From Streptomyces liangshanensis (GTDB lineage Bacteria > Actinomycetota > Actinomycetes > Streptomycetales > Streptomycetaceae), in NCBI RefSeq assembly GCF_011694815.1, contig NZ_CP050177.1, positions 1,922,001 to 1,986,000 on the forward strand: a DNA stretch of 64,000 nucleotides. The letters are read 5' to 3'. Below, piece after piece: positions 27,644 through 36,304 of the stretch. A program made the position numbers and the translations under genes. The stretch's first letter is position 1. Every line of letters begins with the position of its first letter. Under the pieces are notes generated by a model. It was given only the letters and a program-made list of their open reading frames with translations. It made no database searches and had not been told where the DNA came from.

Positions 27644-28609
27644 ATGACCGCCATGACGGCACTGCACACCCCCGAACTGTTCGCACGCCTGGAGCCCGCG
27701 GAACGTGTCCTCGTCGCGGGCGCGGGCGGCGGATTCGACATCTGCGCGGGCCTGCCCCTCGCGCTGTCCCTCCTGCACCAGGGCAAGGAGGTCCATCTCG
27801 CGAACCTGACGTTCAGCGCGATCGAAGGGCTCCCGCTCGACGCCTGGCTCGCCCCGGACGTCGCCGTCGTCACCGCGGGGACGGCCCCGCACCAGACGTA
27901 CTTCCCGGAGCGCACGCTCGCGCGCTGGCTGGACCTCCACGGGTACCCGGGCACCGTGCACGCGTTCGCGCGGGTCGGGGTCCAGCCGCTGCGGGCCGCC
28001 TACCGCGCGGTGATCGAGGCGTACGACATCGACGCGGTCGTGCTGGTGGACGGGGGTACGGACATCCTGATGCGCGGCGACGAGTCGGGGCTCGGCACGC
28101 CCGAGGAGGACCTGACGAGCGTCGCCGCGCTGGCCGGGATCGGCGGGCCCGACCGGCTGGTGGTGTCGGTCGGCTTCGGCGTCGACGCGTACCACGGGGT
28201 GAGCCACGGGCTGGTGCTGGAGAACATCGCCGCGCTGGAGCGCGACGGCGCCTACCTGGGCGCGTTCTCGATCCCGCGCGCGTCCAAGGAGGGCGCGCTC
28301 TTCGTCGACGCGGTGGCCCACGCGCAGCACCACACCCCGGACCGTCCGAGCATCGTCAACGGGTCGATAGCGGCGGCGGTACGGGGCGACTTCGGGGATG
28401 TGCGGTTCACGGAGCGCACCCGGAACAGCGAGCTGTTCGTGAATCCGCTGATGTCGCTCTGCTTCGCCTTCGAGCTGGAGGGCCTCGCCCGGCGCTGTCT
28501 GTACCTCGACCGGATCGAGGACACCCACCTCATGCGGCAGGTGAGCAGCGCGATCGAGCTGTTCCGCGAGGAGGTCGTCACGCGGCCGCCGGTGCGTATC
28601 CCGCACTGA
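27644..28609 (+). CDS. DUF1152 family protein
   Basis: This 321-residue protein starts at ATG 27644 (ATG 27653 is also in frame). The N-terminus has a nucleotide-loop-like AERVLVAGAGGGFDICAGLP. The middle contains VVLVDGGTDILMRGDESGLG and later RLVVSVGFGVDAYHGVSHGL, both hallmarks of DUF1152. The alternating strands and Gly loops suggest a Rossmann-like fold binding a nucleotide or sugar phosphate, but no reaction is known. It diverges from the DUF4937/phosphatase/ADP-ribosylglycohydrolase group across 87 bp. Confidence 0.83.
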   Translation: MTAMTALHTPELFARLEPAERVLVAGAGGGFDICAGLPLALSLLHQGKEVHLANLTFSAIEGLPLDAWLAPDVAVVTAGTAPHQTYFPERTLARWLDLHGYPGTVHAFARVGVQPLRAAYRAVIEAYDIDAVVLVDGGTDILMRGDESGLGTPEEDLTSVAALAGIGGPDRLVVSVGFGVDAYHGVSHGLVLENIAALERDGAYLGAFSIPRASKEGALFVDAVAHAQHHTPDRPSIVNGSIAAAVRGDFGDVRFTERTRNSELFVNPLMSLCFAFELEGLARRCLYLDRIEDTHLMRQVSSAIELFREEVVTRPPVRIPH

Positions 28610-28745
28610 CCGGTCCGTGGCTGGCGAGTACCGGCCAACGTGGCGTCAACTGGCCGTATGCGGCCCCGTGTTGTCGGTGGGCCGGTCTAGCCTTGCGCAC
28701 AAGGCCCGGGGATCCGCGGCCGGGTCCGGACGAGGGGGACAACAC

Positions 28746-29270
28746 GTGAGCAGTCTCAACAAAGGGGTGTCGAAGGTCGAGGTGACACTCAAGTGGAACC
28801 CGAGCCGCCTCGGCGAGCCGGACCACGACCTCGACCTGGTGGCGGCGACGTTCGCGGCGGGCGACCCGACCGGCAAGCCGGTCTACCTGGTCCACTTCGG
28901 CAGTCGCTCCCCCGACGGCACGATCACGCTGAACCGCGACAGCCGCACGGGCCAGGGCTTCGGGACGGACGAGGAGATGACCCTGGAGCTGGACCGGCTC
29001 AACGCGTCCTTCGCGCGGGTCGTCGTCGGCGTGGCCATCCAGCAGCGCGACCGGCGCCGTACGTTCGCCGACATAGCCACGCCCGAGATCCGCTTCGCGG
29101 AGGGCTACACGGAGTTGCTGGAGTACGCGTTCGCGGACGTCCAGGACTCCACGGCGGCGACGGTCGCGGAGTGTGTCCGCGCCCCGTCCGGCGCCTGGGA
29201 GTTCCGCCCGTCCGTCCGGGGCTTCGACGCGGACCCGGCCCACTTCGCCTCCGTCATGGGCACCCGCTGA
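28746..29270 (+). CDS. TerD family protein
   Basis: This 174-residue TerD-domain protein starts at GTG 28746 with AGGGGGA upstream. The domain begins LNKGVSKVEVTLKWNP, then DHDLDLVAATF and SPDGTITLNRDSRTGQG, whose Asp residues correspond to the calcium sites of TerD proteins. The end has FADVQDSTAATVAECVRA, a little different from the standard ending. Ter proteins take part in poorly understood stress responses, and streptomycetes carry many stand-alone copies. It follows the DUF1152 gene by 136 bp and ends at a terminator. Confidence 0.87.
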   Translation: MSSLNKGVSKVEVTLKWNPSRLGEPDHDLDLVAATFAAGDPTGKPVYLVHFGSRSPDGTITLNRDSRTGQGFGTDEEMTLELDRLNASFARVVVGVAIQQRDRRRTFADIATPEIRFAEGYTELLEYAFADVQDSTAATVAECVRAPSGAWEFRPSVRGFDADPAHFASVMGTR

Positions 29271-29300
29271 CCCACCCCGCTCCGCGGCCGTCACGCGCGA

Positions 29301-29334
29301 AGGGCGGTGAAGCCGTCCCCGGCCTCACCGCCCT
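29301..29334 (+). terminator. Terminator after the TerD gene
   Basis: AGGGCGGTGA (29301–29310) pairs perfectly with TCACCGCCCT (29325–29334) around a 14-nt loop, 30 bp past the terD-like stop. Confidence 0.75.
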
Positions 29335-29364
29335 CACCGTCCCACGCGTGGATCACCTACCGGC

Positions 29365-29386
29365 CCGGCCGCCCGGAAGCGGCCGG
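29365..29386 (-). terminator. Terminator after nrdJ
   Basis: CCGGCCGC and GCGGCCGG flank a 6-nt loop, 8 bp past the nrdJ stop on the minus strand. Confidence 0.6.
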
Positions 29387-29394
29387 GGCCGGGG

Positions 29395-32304
29395 TCAGCT
29401 GCATCCGCTCGTCGAGCCGCAGCCCTCGCAGATGTAGCAGGAGCCCGCCCGCTGCATCTTGGTGCCGCAGGAGAAGCAGAGCGGGGCGTCGGCGCTGATG
29501 CCGAGCTGCATCTCGACCAGTTCGGCCGAGGTGTGGACCTCCTTGGGGGACGGTACGGCCGTCACGCTCGCGGGGGCCGGGGCCGCCGCGGGCTTCGGGG
29601 CGGGAGCGGAGGCCTGGGTCGTCTGGCGGGGGGCCGACTGCGCCAGGGACTCGGTGTCCATGGCGTCGTCGTCCAGGGACGGCACGTACGACCCCGTGTC
29701 CAGGTGACGCTGGCGCTCGTCCGCCGAGTGGATCCCCAGCGCCGAGCGGGTCTCGAACGGCAGGAAGTCCAGGGCGAGGCGGCGGAAGATGTAGTCGACG
29801 ATCGACTGCGCCATCCGCACGTCCGGGTCGTCCGTCATGCCGGCCGGCTCGAAGCGCATGTTGGTGAACTTGGACACGTACGTCTCCAGCGGGACGCCGT
29901 ACTGCAACCCCACCGAGACCGCGATGGAGAAGGCGTCCATCATGCCCGCGAGGGTCGAGCCCTGCTTGGACATCTTGAGGAAGACCTCGCCGAGCCCGTC
30001 GTCCGGGTAGGAGTTGGCGGTCATGTACCCCTCGGCGCCACCCACCGTGAAGGAGGTGGTGAGACCCGGGCGGCCCTTGGGCAGGCGCTTGCGGACGGGG
30101 CGGTACTCGATGACCTTCTCCACCGCGGTGCGGATGGTCTCCTCGGCCTGCTCCGCGACCTTCTCGTCCTTCTTCTTCGCCGAGAGGGGCTGGCCGACCT
30201 TGCAGTTGTCGCGGTAGATCGCGAGCGCCTTGACGCCCATCTTCCACGCCTCGAAGTAGACCTCCTCGACGTCCTCGACGGTCGCCGTCTCGGGGAGGTT
30301 GACCGTCTTGGACAGCGCGCCGGAGATCCACGGCTGGATCGCCGCCATCATCCGCACGTGGCCCATCGCGGAGATGGACCGCTCACCCATCGCGCAGTCG
30401 AAGACCTCGTAGTGCTCGGTCTTGAGACCCGGGGCGCCGACGACGACGCCGTTCTCGGCGATGTGGGCGACGACGGCCTCGATCTGCTCCGTCTGGTAGC
30501 CGAGCCGGCGCAGCGCCTGCGGCACGGTGCCGTTGACGATCTGCATCGAGCCGCCGCCGACGAGCTTCTTGAACTTGACCAGCGCCAGGTCGGGCTCCAG
30601 GCCCGTCGTGTCGCAGGACATCGCGAGACCGATGGTGCCGGTCGGGGCGATGACCGAGGCCTGCGCGTTGCGGAAGCCGTTCTTCTCGCCGAGGCGCAGG
30701 ACGTCCTGCCAGGCCTCCGTGGCGGCGGCCCAGATCGGGGTGTCCAGGTCGTCGAAGCGCACGGCCGTGCCGTTGGCGTCGGCGTGCTGCCTCATGACGC
30801 GCTTGTGCGGCTCGGCGTTGCGGGCGAAGCCGTCGTACGGGCCGACCACCGCGGCCAGTTCCGCGGAGCGGCGGTACGAGGTGCCGGTCATCAGCGAGGT
30901 GATGGCGCCGGCCAGCGAGCGGCCGCCGTCGGAGTCGTACGCGTGGCCCGTCGCCATGAGCAGGGCGCCCAGGTTGGCGTACCCGATGCCGAGCTGGCGG
31001 AAGGCGCGGGTGTTCTCGCCGATCTTCTGCGTCGGGAAGTCCGCGAAGCAGATGGAGATGTCCATCGCGGTGATGACCAGCTCGACGACCTTGGCGAAGC
31101 GCTCGGACTCGAAGGACTGGTGGCCCTTGCCGTCGTCCTTGAGGAACTTCATCAGGTTCAACGAGGCGAGGTTGCAGGACGTGTTGTCCAGGTGCATGTA
31201 CTCACTGCACGGGTTCGAGCCGTTGATCCGGCCGGACTCGGGGCAGGTGTGCCAGCGGTTGATCGTGTCGTCGTACTGGATGCCCGGGTCGGCGCACGCC
31301 CACGCGGCCTCCGCCATCTTGCGGAAGAGGGACTTGGCCTCGACCTCTTCGATGACCTCGCCGGTCATCCGGGCGCGCAGCCCGAACTTCCCGCCGGCCT
31401 CGACGGCCTTCATGAAGTCGTCGTTGACACGGACGCTGTTGTTGGCGTTCTGGTACTGGACGGACGTGATGTCGTCGCCGCCCAGGTCCATGTCGAAGCC
31501 CGCGTCGCGCAGGGCGCGGATCTTCTCCTCCTCCTTGACCTTGGTCTCGATGAAGTCCTCGATGTCGGGGTGGTCGACGTCGAGGATGACCATCTTGGCC
31601 GCCCGGCGGGTGGCGCCACCGGACTTGATCGTTCCGGCGGAGGCGTCGGCGCCCCGCATGAAGGAGACCGGCCCCGAGGCGTTGCCGCCGGAGGAGAGCA
31701 GTTCCTTGGAGGAGCGGATCCGGGAGAGGTTCAGGCCGGCGCCCGAGCCGCCCTTGAAGATCATCCCCTCCTCCTTGTACCAGTCGAGGATCGAGTCCAT
31801 CGAGTCGTCCACGGAGAGGATGAAGCACGCGGAGACCTGCTGCGGCTGGGGCGTGCCGACGTTGAACCACACCGGGGAGTTGAAGCTGAAGACCTGGTGC
31901 AGGAGGGCGTACGCCAGCTCGTGTTCGAAGATCTCGGCGTCGTCGGGCGTGGCGAAGTAGTGGTAGTCCTCGCCCGCCTTGCGGTACGTCTTCACGATCC
32001 GGTCGATCAGCTGCCGGAGGCCGGTCTCGCGCTGCGGGGTGCCGAGGGCGCCCCGGAAGTACTTGCTGGTGACGATGTTGACCGCGTTCAGCGTCCAGAA
32101 GTCGGGGAACTCCACGCCACGCTGCTCGAAGTTGACCGAGCCGTCGCGCCAGTTCGTCATCACGACGTCACGGCGCTCCCACTGGACCTCGTCGTACGGA
32201 TGCACGCCGGGGGAGGTATGGATGCGCTCGATACGGAGTCCCTTGCCGGCCTTCGTTCCCTTGGTGCGGGTGCCTCGCGCGGGTCCGCTCGTCGTCTCTG
32301 TCAT
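29395..32304 (-). CDS. nrdJ: Vitamin B12-dependent (class II) ribonucleotide reductase
   Basis: This 969-residue NrdJ makes deoxyribonucleotides with adenosylcobalamin and works with or without oxygen. I chose ATG 32304, with AGGAGG 5 nt upstream. Visible are the substrate region with FNSPVWFNVG, the ACFILSVDDSM segment with an active-site cysteine, the finger-loop NPCSEY, and the second-half signature AQASVIAPTGTIGLAM. A Pro/Ala-rich linker (about 880–925) leads to a C-terminal four-cysteine zinc region (CFSCGTKMQRAG then CYICEGCG) and a final CS. nrdR lies upstream on the same strand, as in the nrdRJ operon of S. coelicolor, which is controlled by NrdR. Confidence 0.96.
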   Translation of the reverse strand: MTETTSGPARGTRTKGTKAGKGLRIERIHTSPGVHPYDEVQWERRDVVMTNWRDGSVNFEQRGVEFPDFWTLNAVNIVTSKYFRGALGTPQRETGLRQLIDRIVKTYRKAGEDYHYFATPDDAEIFEHELAYALLHQVFSFNSPVWFNVGTPQPQQVSACFILSVDDSMDSILDWYKEEGMIFKGGSGAGLNLSRIRSSKELLSSGGNASGPVSFMRGADASAGTIKSGGATRRAAKMVILDVDHPDIEDFIETKVKEEEKIRALRDAGFDMDLGGDDITSVQYQNANNSVRVNDDFMKAVEAGGKFGLRARMTGEVIEEVEAKSLFRKMAEAAWACADPGIQYDDTINRWHTCPESGRINGSNPCSEYMHLDNTSCNLASLNLMKFLKDDGKGHQSFESERFAKVVELVITAMDISICFADFPTQKIGENTRAFRQLGIGYANLGALLMATGHAYDSDGGRSLAGAITSLMTGTSYRRSAELAAVVGPYDGFARNAEPHKRVMRQHADANGTAVRFDDLDTPIWAAATEAWQDVLRLGEKNGFRNAQASVIAPTGTIGLAMSCDTTGLEPDLALVKFKKLVGGGSMQIVNGTVPQALRRLGYQTEQIEAVVAHIAENGVVVGAPGLKTEHYEVFDCAMGERSISAMGHVRMMAAIQPWISGALSKTVNLPETATVEDVEEVYFEAWKMGVKALAIYRDNCKVGQPLSAKKKDEKVAEQAEETIRTAVEKVIEYRPVRKRLPKGRPGLTTSFTVGGAEGYMTANSYPDDGLGEVFLKMSKQGSTLAGMMDAFSIAVSVGLQYGVPLETYVSKFTNMRFEPAGMTDDPDVRMAQSIVDYIFRRLALDFLPFETRSALGIHSADERQRHLDTGSYVPSLDDDAMDTESLAQSAPRQTTQASAPAPKPAAAPAPASVTAVPSPKEVHTSAELVEMQLGISADAPLCFSCGTKMQRAGSCYICEGCGSTSGCS

Positions 32305-32369
32305 GCCGCCTCCTACGTACAAAACGCACTGAAGTGCCATGTTCTTCCCGTGGCACATGTGTATGTGAT

Positions 32370-32399
32370 GCCTCGGGCGCGGTCGGTCGCGCCCGGGGC
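32370..32399 (-). promoter_or_regulatory. Hairpin between nrdR and nrdJ
   Basis: Arms at 32370–32381 and 32388–32399 match at 11 of 12 positions around a 6-nt loop. The hairpin lies in the 165-bp interval after nrdR and before nrdJ, where it could attenuate or separate transcription within the operon. Confidence 0.45.
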
Positions 32400-32469
32400 A
32401 AGCCTGTGTCGTCACGAAGCGGCCGGCACGACGGTCGAGGGCAGGCCCAGGGGGCCGGGACTCGGTCGG

Positions 32470-32979
32470 TCAGTCGGTGACGGTGGCGGGGACGGGGCCT
32501 TCGAAGGTGTCGCCGGTCCCGCTTTCCTCCGAGAGAGGCCGCTCACGCAGCTCCGCGACGGCGGCCTCGAAGTCTTCGAGCGAATTGAACGCCCGGTACA
32601 CGGATGCGAAGCGCAGGTACGCGACGAGGTCGAGTTCCTGCAACGGGCCGAGTATGGCCAGCCCCACGTCGTGGGTGGTCAGCTCGGCGCTCCCGGTGGC
32701 GCGCACCGCCTCCTCGACCCGCTGGCCGAGCTTGGCGAGGGCGTCCTCGGTGACGGGTCGTCCCTGGCACGCCTTGCGGACGCCGGAGATGACCTTGGTA
32801 CGGCTGAAGGGTTCGGTCACGCCGCTGCGCTTGATCACCATCAATGAGGCGGTCTCGACCGTCGTGAAACGGCGCGAGCAGTCGGGGCACTGACGGCGGC
32901 GGCGGATCGACGTCCCGTCGTCGGTGGTGCGGCTGTCGACGACCCGGCTGTCGGGGTGCCGGCAGAAGGGACAGTGCAT
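32470..32979 (-). CDS. nrdR: Transcriptional repressor NrdR
   Basis: This 169-residue repressor of ribonucleotide reductase genes has an N-terminal zinc ribbon ([17 protein letters not shown] ... CPDCSRRF) and an ATP-cone domain that senses ATP/dATP ([20 protein letters not shown] onward). The tail is acidic. I chose ATG 32979 because the AAGGAGGG site lies about 10 nt upstream. The in-frame ATG at 32988 sits almost on top of that site. It is upstream of nrdJ on the same strand, and two NrdR-box-like repeats lie in its promoter region, implying autoregulation of the operon. Confidence 0.95.
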   Translation of the reverse strand: MHCPFCRHPDSRVVDSRTTDDGTSIRRRRQCPDCSRRFTTVETASLMVIKRSGVTEPFSRTKVISGVRKACQGRPVTEDALAKLGQRVEEAVRATGSAELTTHDVGLAILGPLQELDLVAYLRFASVYRAFNSLEDFEAAVAELRERPLSEESGTGDTFEGPVPATVTD

Positions 32980-33089
32980 GGCTCCCATCCCTCCTTCGCA
33001 GCGTGACTGAACAGCACCGTAGTGGCCCGGAACGGGCCCCTCGAAGCAACCCCCAGCATAGGCGATGCTTCCCGGCCACGAGCACCGGG

Positions 33090-33136
33090 ACCACTAGTTC
33101 TGGGTGGCTGGAACAATCCAACCACTAGATCTGGGG
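33090..33136 (-). promoter_or_regulatory. Tandem NrdR boxes
   Basis: ACCACTAGTTCTGGGT (33090–33105) and ACCACTAGATCTGGGG (33121–33136) are 16-mers identical at 14 positions and spaced 31 bp apart, close to three helical turns. Paired 16-bp boxes with this spacing are the known NrdR arrangement, and the location upstream of nrdR fits autoregulation. Confidence 0.75.
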
Positions 33137-33334
33137 TTTTCCGCATCTTAGGCCCCAGCGTGTCCCCCGTGTCGCCCGGGGATCGGCCACGAGAGTACGG
33201 GAAGGGCGCGGCGGCCCGGATTCCGGCCCGGCCGGTGGAAGAATGCGGCGCGGGACCGCCTGCGGAACGGCCCGTTCAGAACGGGCTATACACCTGGTAA
33301 GTCGCACACGTAAGGCACTCATCGGTTTTTCACT

Positions 33335-33348
33335 CGAACGTGTGTTTG
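33335..33348 (+). promoter_or_regulatory. LexA-binding SOS box of lexA
   Basis: CGAACGTGTGTTTG matches the actinobacterial SOS box (CGAAC, 4-nt spacer, GTTYG-type half) except for one position in the right half. It overlaps the -35 element of the putative lexA promoter, consistent with autorepression. Confidence 0.8.
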
Positions 33349-33375
33349 GCGCAACCTTTCGAAAGCAACTACCGT
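33346..33375 (+). promoter_or_regulatory. Putative lexA promoter
   Basis: TTGGCG (33346–33351) is followed after 18 bp by TACCGT (33370–33375). The -35 overlaps the LexA box, and the start codon is 37 bp further on. Confidence 0.45.
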
Positions 33376-33411
33376 TGTCCAGCTAGGGAGAACATTTCGA
33401 GAGGGGCCGAC

Positions 33412-34197
33412 GTGACCACCACCGCAGACAGTGCCACCATCACTGCCCAGGACCGCTCCCAGAGCCGACTCGAGCCGGTGCATGCAATGAATGACGCAGT
33501 CACGAACCCGGAGGGGCCCAAGCCCAACCGGTCACTGCCCGGCAGGCCTCCAGGAATCAGGGCGGACAGCTCCGGTCTCACCGACCGGCAGCGGCGGGTC
33601 ATCGAGGTCATCAGGGACTCCGTCCAGCGGCGCGGGTACCCCCCGTCGATGCGGGAGATCGGCCAGGCGGTCGGGCTCTCCAGCACGTCGTCGGTGGCCC
33701 ATCAGCTGATGGCGCTGGAGCGGAAGGGGTTCCTGCGCAGGGACCCGCACCGCCCGCGGGCGTACGAGGTCAGGGGCTCCGACCAGCCGAGCACCCAGCA
33801 GACGGACACGACCGGCAAGCCCGCCGCGTCGTACGTCCCGCTGGTCGGCCGGATCGCGGCCGGCGGTCCGATCCTCGCGGAGGAGTCCGTCGAGGACGTC
33901 TTCCCGCTGCCCCGTCAACTGGTCGGGGACGGCGAGCTGTTCGTGCTGAAGGTCGTCGGTGACTCGATGATCGAGGCCGCGATCTGCGACGGCGACTGGG
34001 TGACGGTCCGCCGCCAGCCGGTCGCGGAGAACGGCGACATCGTGGCCGCGATGCTCGACGGCGAGGCCACCGTCAAGCGCTTCCGGCGCGAGGACGGCCA
34101 CGTGTGGCTCCTCCCGCACAACGCGGCGTACCAGCCGATCCCCGGCGACGAGGCCACGATCCTCGGCAAGGTGGTCGCGGTGCTGCGCCGGGTGTGA
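33412..34197 (+). CDS. lexA: SOS repressor LexA
   Basis: This 261-residue repressor/autoprotease starts at GTG 33412 with GAGAGGGG upstream. The first 60 residues are an extension seen in streptomycete LexA. A winged helix follows ([17 protein letters not shown], then [20 protein letters not shown], about residues 60–125). The cleavage site is Ala-Gly in GRIAAGGPI. The catalytic serine is in [11 protein letters not shown] and the lysine in GEATVKRF. RecA filaments trigger self-cleavage, which derepresses DNA-repair genes. A LexA box overlaps its promoter. It diverges from nrdR–nrdJ. Confidence 0.97.
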   Translation: MTTTADSATITAQDRSQSRLEPVHAMNDAVTNPEGPKPNRSLPGRPPGIRADSSGLTDRQRRVIEVIRDSVQRRGYPPSMREIGQAVGLSSTSSVAHQLMALERKGFLRRDPHRPRAYEVRGSDQPSTQQTDTTGKPAASYVPLVGRIAAGGPILAEESVEDVFPLPRQLVGDGELFVLKVVGDSMIEAAICDGDWVTVRRQPVAENGDIVAAMLDGEATVKRFRREDGHVWLLPHNAAYQPIPGDEATILGKVVAVLRRV

Positions 34198-34217
34198 GGC
34201 AGCCACCACACGCTCCG

Positions 34218-34259
34218 AACGGGGCCTCGGGACCGTACGTCGGTCCCAGGGGCCCCGTT
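34218..34259. terminator. Terminator between convergent lexA and dinG-like gene
   Basis: AACGGGGCC pairs with the GGCCCCGTT end, with an inner GGGACC/GGTCCC stem. It lies between the two convergent stops and probably works in both directions. Confidence 0.75.
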
Positions 34260-34295
34260 CTCGTTCCTGACCTCCTCAGCGGGCGCCCGGACCGG

Positions 34296-36266
34296 TCACA
34301 GTCCGTCCGCCTTCGCCTTCGCGTCGATCGCCGCCAGGGAGCGCCGGGCCTGGCCGCCGTCCGTGGTGTACCAGAACGCCGGCAGGGACGCCCGCAGGAA
34401 GCTGCCGTACCGCGCCGTGGCCAGCCGGGGGTCCAGGACCGCCACCACACCCCGGTCCCCCGTCGCCCGGACCAGCCGGCCCGCGCCCTGGGCCATCAGC
34501 AGCGCCGCGTGCGTCGCGGCCACCGCCATGAAGCCGTTGCCGCCCGCCTCCTCCACCGCCTTCTGGCGCGCGCTCATCAGCGGGTCGTCCGGCCGCGGGA
34601 ACGGGATGCGGTCCATCACCACGAGCTGGGAGCTGGGCCCCGGCACGTCGACGCCCTGCCACAGCGAGAGCGTGCCGAACAGGCAGGTCCGGGGATCCGC
34701 CGCGTACGCCTTGATCAGCTCGCCGAGCGTCTCCTCGCCCTGGAGCAGGATCGGCACGTCCAGCCGGACCCGCAGCTCCTCCGCCGCCGCCTGCGCGGCC
34801 CGCATCGAGGAGAACAGCCCGAGCGTGCGCCCCCCGGCCGCCTCCACCAGCTCCGCCAGCTCGTCCATCATGTCGCCGCGCGAGCCCTCCCGGCCCGGGG
34901 TGGCCAGGTGCCGGGCGACGTACAGGATCCCCTGCTTCGGGTAGTCGAACGGCGAGCCCACGTCGAGGCCCTTCCACTGCGGGACGTCGTCGCCCCCCGT
35001 GCCCTCGGGGGCCAGCCCCAGCGAGGCGCCCACCCCGTTGAAGTCCCCGCCCAGCTTGAGCGTCGCGGAGGTCAGGACCACCGAGCGGTCGGCGAAGAGC
35101 TTCTCCCGCAGCAGCCCCGACACGGACAGCGGCGCGACCCTCAGGGAGGCGCCGAACCGGTCGTGGCGTTCGTACCAGACGACGTCCCACTCCGACCCGT
35201 TGGCGATCCGCTCCGCCACCCCGTGGACGCCCTCGACGGCCGCGAGAGCCTGTTTCCGTACGACATCCTCGTCCTGCACGGACTTGTCGCGGGTCGAGCC
35301 CAGCGCCGAGATGACCGTACGCGCCGCGTCACGCAGCGCCATCAGCGCGTAACCGAGATCCTCGGGGATCTCCTCCAGGCGGCCCGGCAGGGCCAGCTCC
35401 ATCAGCCGCTCGAAGCCCTCGGCCGCCGTCTGGAGCTCGTCGGCCACCTTCTCGTTCACGAGCCGCGCCGCGCGCCGCACCGCGCGGTTGACCTGGCCGG
35501 GGGTCAGCTCGCCGGTGGCGACCCCGGTGACCCGCGAGACCAGCTCATGGGCCTCGTCCACGATCAGCACCTCGTGCTGCGGAAGGACCGGCGCGCCCTC
35601 GATCGCGTCGATCGCGAGCAGCGCGTGGTTCGTGACGACGACCTCGGCGAGCTTGGCGCGCTCCCGGGCCAGCTCCGCGAAGCACTCGGCGCCGTACGCG
35701 CACTTCGTCGCCCCCAGGCACTCCCGCGACGAGACGGAGATCTGGGCCCAGGCCCGGTCGGAGACCCCGGGCGTGAGGTCGTCGCGGTCCCCCGTCTCCG
35801 TCTCGTCGGCCCAGTCCCGCATCCGGAGCAGGTCCTGGCCCAGCTTGCTGGTCGGCGCCGCCGCCTCGAACTGGTCGAACAGCCCGTCGTCCTCCTCCTG
35901 CGGCATCCCCTCGCGGAGGCGGTGCAGGCAGAGGTAGTTGGAGCGGCCCTTGAGCATGGCGAACTCGGGCCGGCGCCGCAGCAGCGGTTGCAGCGCGTCG
36001 ACCGTACGCGGAAGGTCGCGCTCCACGAGCTGGCGTTGCAGCGCCAGCGTCGCCGTGGCCACCACGACGCGCTCTCCGTGCGCGAGGGCGGGCACCAGAT
36101 AGCCGAGGGACTTTCCGGTGCCGGTGCCGGCCTGCACGAGGAGGTGGGACGGGGCGTCGATGGCTTCGGCGACGGCCTCGGCCATGGTGACCTGGCCTGG
36201 CCGTTCCACGCCGCCGACCGAGGTCACGGCGGCATGGAGGAGCTCGGGGAGTGTTGGCTTCGTCAT
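34296..36266 (-). CDS. DinG/XPD-family ATP-dependent DNA helicase
   Basis: This 656-residue superfamily 2 helicase starts at ATG 36266. Walker A is QAGTGTGKSLGYLVPA (about residue 45). The iron–sulfur region has cysteines in NYLCLHRL, SSRECLGATKCAYGAECF, consistent with an XPD/DinG-type 4Fe-4S cluster. Motif II is IVDEAHELV. The C-terminal motor includes VLTSATLK, LFGTLSLWQGVDVPG and QGAGRLVRATGDRG. DinG-type helicases unwind 5'-3' and help resolve R-loops and forks. It is convergent with lexA and lies 38 bp after the siderophore operon on the same strand. I see no SOS box at its start. Confidence 0.93.
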   Translation of the reverse strand: MTKPTLPELLHAAVTSVGGVERPGQVTMAEAVAEAIDAPSHLLVQAGTGTGKSLGYLVPALAHGERVVVATATLALQRQLVERDLPRTVDALQPLLRRRPEFAMLKGRSNYLCLHRLREGMPQEEDDGLFDQFEAAAPTSKLGQDLLRMRDWADETETGDRDDLTPGVSDRAWAQISVSSRECLGATKCAYGAECFAELARERAKLAEVVVTNHALLAIDAIEGAPVLPQHEVLIVDEAHELVSRVTGVATGELTPGQVNRAVRRAARLVNEKVADELQTAAEGFERLMELALPGRLEEIPEDLGYALMALRDAARTVISALGSTRDKSVQDEDVVRKQALAAVEGVHGVAERIANGSEWDVVWYERHDRFGASLRVAPLSVSGLLREKLFADRSVVLTSATLKLGGDFNGVGASLGLAPEGTGGDDVPQWKGLDVGSPFDYPKQGILYVARHLATPGREGSRGDMMDELAELVEAAGGRTLGLFSSMRAAQAAAEELRVRLDVPILLQGEETLGELIKAYAADPRTCLFGTLSLWQGVDVPGPSSQLVVMDRIPFPRPDDPLMSARQKAVEEAGGNGFMAVAATHAALLMAQGAGRLVRATGDRGVVAVLDPRLATARYGSFLRASLPAFWYTTDGGQARRSLAAIDAKAKADGL

Positions 36267-36304
36267 AGCCCGACCACCCTACGGTGCACCACTGACAACG
36301 GCGT

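Larger units (their letters stand above)
32980..33411. other. Divergent control region nrdR / lexA
   Basis: This 432-bp non-coding interval holds the tandem NrdR boxes (33090–33136) for the minus-strand nrdR–nrdJ operon, and a LexA box (33335–33348) overlapping the putative lexA promoter. The stretch between 33140 and 33330 shows no obvious element or coding potential. Confidence 0.7.

Noticed and set aside
32305..32469. Possible cobalamin riboswitch before the B12-dependent reductase
   Set aside because: The 165-bp interval is too short for a full riboswitch and I see no B12-box sequence. NrdR boxes upstream of nrdR explain regulation better.
29533..32847. An open frame of over 1100 codons antisense to nrdJ
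   Set aside because: It is the antisense shadow of nrdJ: Val/Leu/Asp/Arg-rich, with no recognisable domain and no ribosome binding site.
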